Positions 61,988 to 64,000 of a stretch of DNA of 64,000 nt are shown one piece after another. The stretch's first letter is position 1, and each line of letters begins with the position of its first letter. The DNA is taken from contig CAVZQE010000022.1 of NCBI GenBank assembly GCA_963777325.1, positions 558,001 through 622,000 on the forward strand, read 5' to 3'. Below the pieces are notes generated by a model. It was not told where the DNA came from and searched no databases. It worked only from the letters and a program-made list of their open reading frames with translations. This DNA is from JAFAXA01 sp963777325 (GTDB lineage Bacteria > Pseudomonadota > Alphaproteobacteria > Acetobacterales > Acetobacteraceae). A program made the position numbers and the translations under genes.

Positions 61988-64000
61988 TCAGGACACGCCG
62001 CCATCCTCGGGCCAGGCGTGCTTCGGATAGCGCCCGCGCATGTCGCGGCGCACGTCGGCCCAGGCGCCGCGCCAGAACTGCGCGAGATCGGAGGTGATCG
62101 CGACCGGCCGCCCCGCGGGCGAGAGCAGCGCCAGCCGCAACGGTATCCGTCCGCCTGCGAGGCGCGGCGTCTCGCGCAAGCCGAAGAAGGCCTGCGCGCG
62201 GGCGGAGGCGACCGGCACCGGCTGAATGTAGTCGATCGCGGCCCGCCCGTTCGGTAGCGAAAGCTGCGCGGGCAGCGCCTCGTCGAGCGTCGCCGGCAGC
62301 GGCCAGGGCAGCAATCCACGCAGCATTGCAGCGACGTCGAGCGCGGCGACGTCGGCGAGCCGCGACGCACCGAGCACATGCGGCAACAGCCAGTCCGCAG
62401 CGGTCGCCGCCAGCGCCGCGTCCGAAAGATCGGGCCATTCCTTGGGCGCGACGTCGCGCATCCAGGCGACCCGCGCCTGGAACTGGCGGGCGGCATCGGT
62501 CCAGGCCAGCGGCGCGAGTCCGTCGGCGACGATCACCCGCAGCAGCTCGGCGGCGGCTTCCGACGGGTCGGCCGGGCCTGTCCGGTCCTGCAACACCAGG
62601 GCACCGAGCCTCCGGCGGCGTCGGGCGAGCACGCTGCCGGTGGCGCGGTCGAAGCTTGTCTCCGCCGTCTCCGTCACCTGCGCGGCCAGGGCGGCTGGCA
62701 GCGCGTCCGGATCGAGCGCCGATGCGAGCCGGATCCGGGCGGACGCCTTCAGCTCCAGCGACGCGACCGCCAGCAGCCCGGCGCGGGCGAGCGGGTCCGT
62801 GGCCGGCAGCCGCGCGCCGCCGCCGCCCAAAAGCCGGAACGCGCCCGGCTCGCCCCGGCGCTGGGCGATGCGGTCGGGGAACGCCGCGGCAACCAGCTTG
62901 CCGGGATCGCCCGCCGCCCGCGTCCCGGAGGGCAGACGCAGGCGGCGGCGGTACTGGGCGGCGGCGCGGCGGATACGGGACAGCGCGCCGCGATCGGCCG
63001 CCGGATGACCGTCCGCGATCGCCGCGAGCCGAAGCCCCAGATCGGCGGGCGCATCGCTCGCGCGCAAGGGATCGCGCTCCTCGAGCAGCGCCGCGAGATC
63101 GGCCGCGAGCGCCGCCTCGGCCGCATCTCCGGCCGCCAGCATCATGGCGGCGAGGCGCGGATGCGCGCTCAAGGCCGCCATCCGGCGTCCCGTTCCGGTG
63201 ATGCGGCCCGCCGCGTCGAGCGCCCCGAGCTCGCTCAGCAACTCGGCGGCGGCGGCGAGCGCGCCGGGAGGCGGCTGGTCCTGGAACGGCAGATCGGCCG
63301 GACGCGCGCCCCAGGCGGCGCAGTCGAGCAGCGCGGGGGCGAGATCCGCTTCCAGGATCTCCGGCCGGTCATGCGGCGGCAGGCCGCGATGCAGCGCCTC
63401 CGACCAGAGCCGGATCGCGATTCCCGGCCCCTCGCGTCCGGCGCGTCCGGCGCGCTGCTCGGCGGCGGCGCGGCTGATCCGGAGCGTGGCGAGGCGCGCG
63501 AGGCCGCTCGCCGGATCGAGGCGCGGCGCGCGCCGCCAGCCGCCGTCGATGACGATGCGGACGCCGGGCACGGTGAGCGAGGTCTCCGCGATCGAGGTCG
63601 CGAGGATCACCCGGCGGCCCTCGGCGGCAGGGCGCAGCGCGCGATCCTGCGTGTCCGGCGGCAGGTCGCCGTGCAGCGGCAGCACGGCCGCGCCGCACTC
63701 GGCGAGCGCCGCCTCGGTGCGGCGGATCTCGCCCAATCCCGGCAGGAAGGCGAGGATGTCGCCCTGATGCTCGGCTAGCGCCGCCCGGATCGCGCGCGCC
63801 ATGGCATCCGGCAGGTCGCGCACGGAAGCGAGGTCGCGCCTGGCGTGACGGACCGCGACCGGAAAGAGCTTGCCCGCGCTCTCCACGACCCTCGCTCCCA
63901 TCAGCGGCGCGAGGCGCGCGCCGTCGGCGGTCGCGGACATGGCGATCAGGCGCAGTTCGGGGCGGAGCGCCCGTTGCAGGTCGAGGCAGAAGGCGAGTGC
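61988..64000 (-). CDS. hrpB: ATP-dependent helicase HrpB (5' end outside the window)
   Basis: About 670 residues, missing the N-terminal Walker motifs because the gene starts beyond the window edge. DEAH-box RNA helicase of the HrpB type. Visible: motif III IAMSATADGARL, motif V region VILATSIAETSLTVPGVRIV, motif VI QRAGRAGREGPG, and the HrpB C-terminal domain (GAWADVRRDMRGRYPKHAWP at the end). Function in RNA metabolism is inferred from the family. The gene ends 101 bases upstream of the protease. Confidence 0.93.
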   Translation of the reverse strand, partial: ALAFCLDLQRALRPELRLIAMSATADGARLAPLMGARVVESAGKLFPVAVRHARRDLASVRDLPDAMARAIRAALAEHQGDILAFLPGLGEIRRTEAALAECGAAVLPLHGDLPPDTQDRALRPAAEGRRVILATSIAETSLTVPGVRIVIDGGWRRAPRLDPASGLARLATLRISRAAAEQRAGRAGREGPGIAIRLWSEALHRGLPPHDRPEILEADLAPALLDCAAWGARPADLPFQDQPPPGALAAAAELLSELGALDAAGRITGTGRRMAALSAHPRLAAMMLAAGDAAEAALAADLAALLEERDPLRASDAPADLGLRLAAIADGHPAADRGALSRIRRAAAQYRRRLRLPSGTRAAGDPGKLVAAAFPDRIAQRRGEPGAFRLLGGGGARLPATDPLARAGLLAVASLELKASARIRLASALDPDALPAALAAQVTETAETSFDRATGSVLARRRRRLGALVLQDRTGPADPSEAAAELLRVIVADGLAPLAWTDAARQFQARVAWMRDVAPKEWPDLSDAALAATAADWLLPHVLGASRLADVAALDVAAMLRGLLPWPLPATLDEALPAQLSLPNGRAAIDYIQPVPVASARAQAFFGLRETPRLAGGRIPLRLALLSPAGRPVAITSDLAQFWRGAWADVRRDMRGRYPKHAWPEDGGVS

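Noticed and set aside
1..64000. tRNA, rRNA, CRISPR arrays, insertion sequences and phage integrases
   Set aside because: Looked for in gaps and by eye; none recognised. A tRNA and repeat search would settle it.

Overview
GC-rich bacterial DNA, almost certainly from an alphaproteobacterium, most likely a Rhodospirillales or Acetobacteraceae-type lineage. The evidence is the flagellin regulators FlbT and FlaF, DUF1217 and DUF2842 proteins, a phasin, a twin-transmembrane protein, and the hemC-hemD-mitofilin-HemY block divergent from tsaD. The lineage below class level is inferred. No rRNA, tRNA, CRISPR array or insertion sequence was seen.

Layout. 1-5616: end of a flagellar operon (flgE 3' end, flgK, flgL, flagellin, flbT, flaF, DUF1217 gene). 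5650-10832: a glycan/modification block with a TPR-methyltransferase fusion, a TPR-SPINDLY/OGT-like glycosyltransferase, an unknown protein and a decayed UDP-galactopyranose mutase; its position after flagellin suggests flagellin modification. 10840-15766: apt, DUF2842, a glutathionyl-hydroquinone reductase, a VWA protein and two amidohydrolases (AspA/AstE-like, ArgE). 15909-19351: peptide ABC binding protein and two permeases, with no ATPase gene. 19399-23510: two GT4 glycosyltransferases, a ROK sugar kinase and an EcsC protein. 23673-30849: hybrid histidine kinase, apaG, folE, a CCG-type Fe-S protein, mobB, a second solute-binding protein and a divergent SDR. 31014-34709: copC/copD and small genes. 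34722-41512: sugar-acid catabolism (LysR, dehydratase, Tat-exported lactonase, MFS importer, HpaI-type aldolase). 41724-45954: HemY-like, mitofilin (Mic60-like), hemD, hemC. 46000-49659: tsaD, brnTA toxin-antitoxin, rlmJ, gpsA. 49711-52726: a tightly coupled, unrecognised three-gene envelope cassette. 52826-58094: 3-hydroxyacyl-CoA dehydrogenase, twin-TM protein, MscS channel, 2OG-Fe oxygenase, phasin. 58260-64000: small secreted protein, two-component system, DegP-like protease lipoprotein, and hrpB (cut by the window end).

A striking overall feature is that six recognisable genes (the OGT-like gene, the following unknown gene, the ABC binding protein, the second permease, tsaD, and the small secreted protein next to the sensor kinase) are each broken by a single frameshift, and every one has length 3n+1, as if one extra base were present. 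Because tsaD is normally essential, sequence error is the simplest explanation, and I list these as frameshifted CDS. The UDP-galactopyranose mutase, by contrast, has lost whole segments and looks truly decayed.

Many genes are translationally coupled (ATGA, GTGA or TGATG overlaps), and GTG starts are common; the MFS gene uses TTG.
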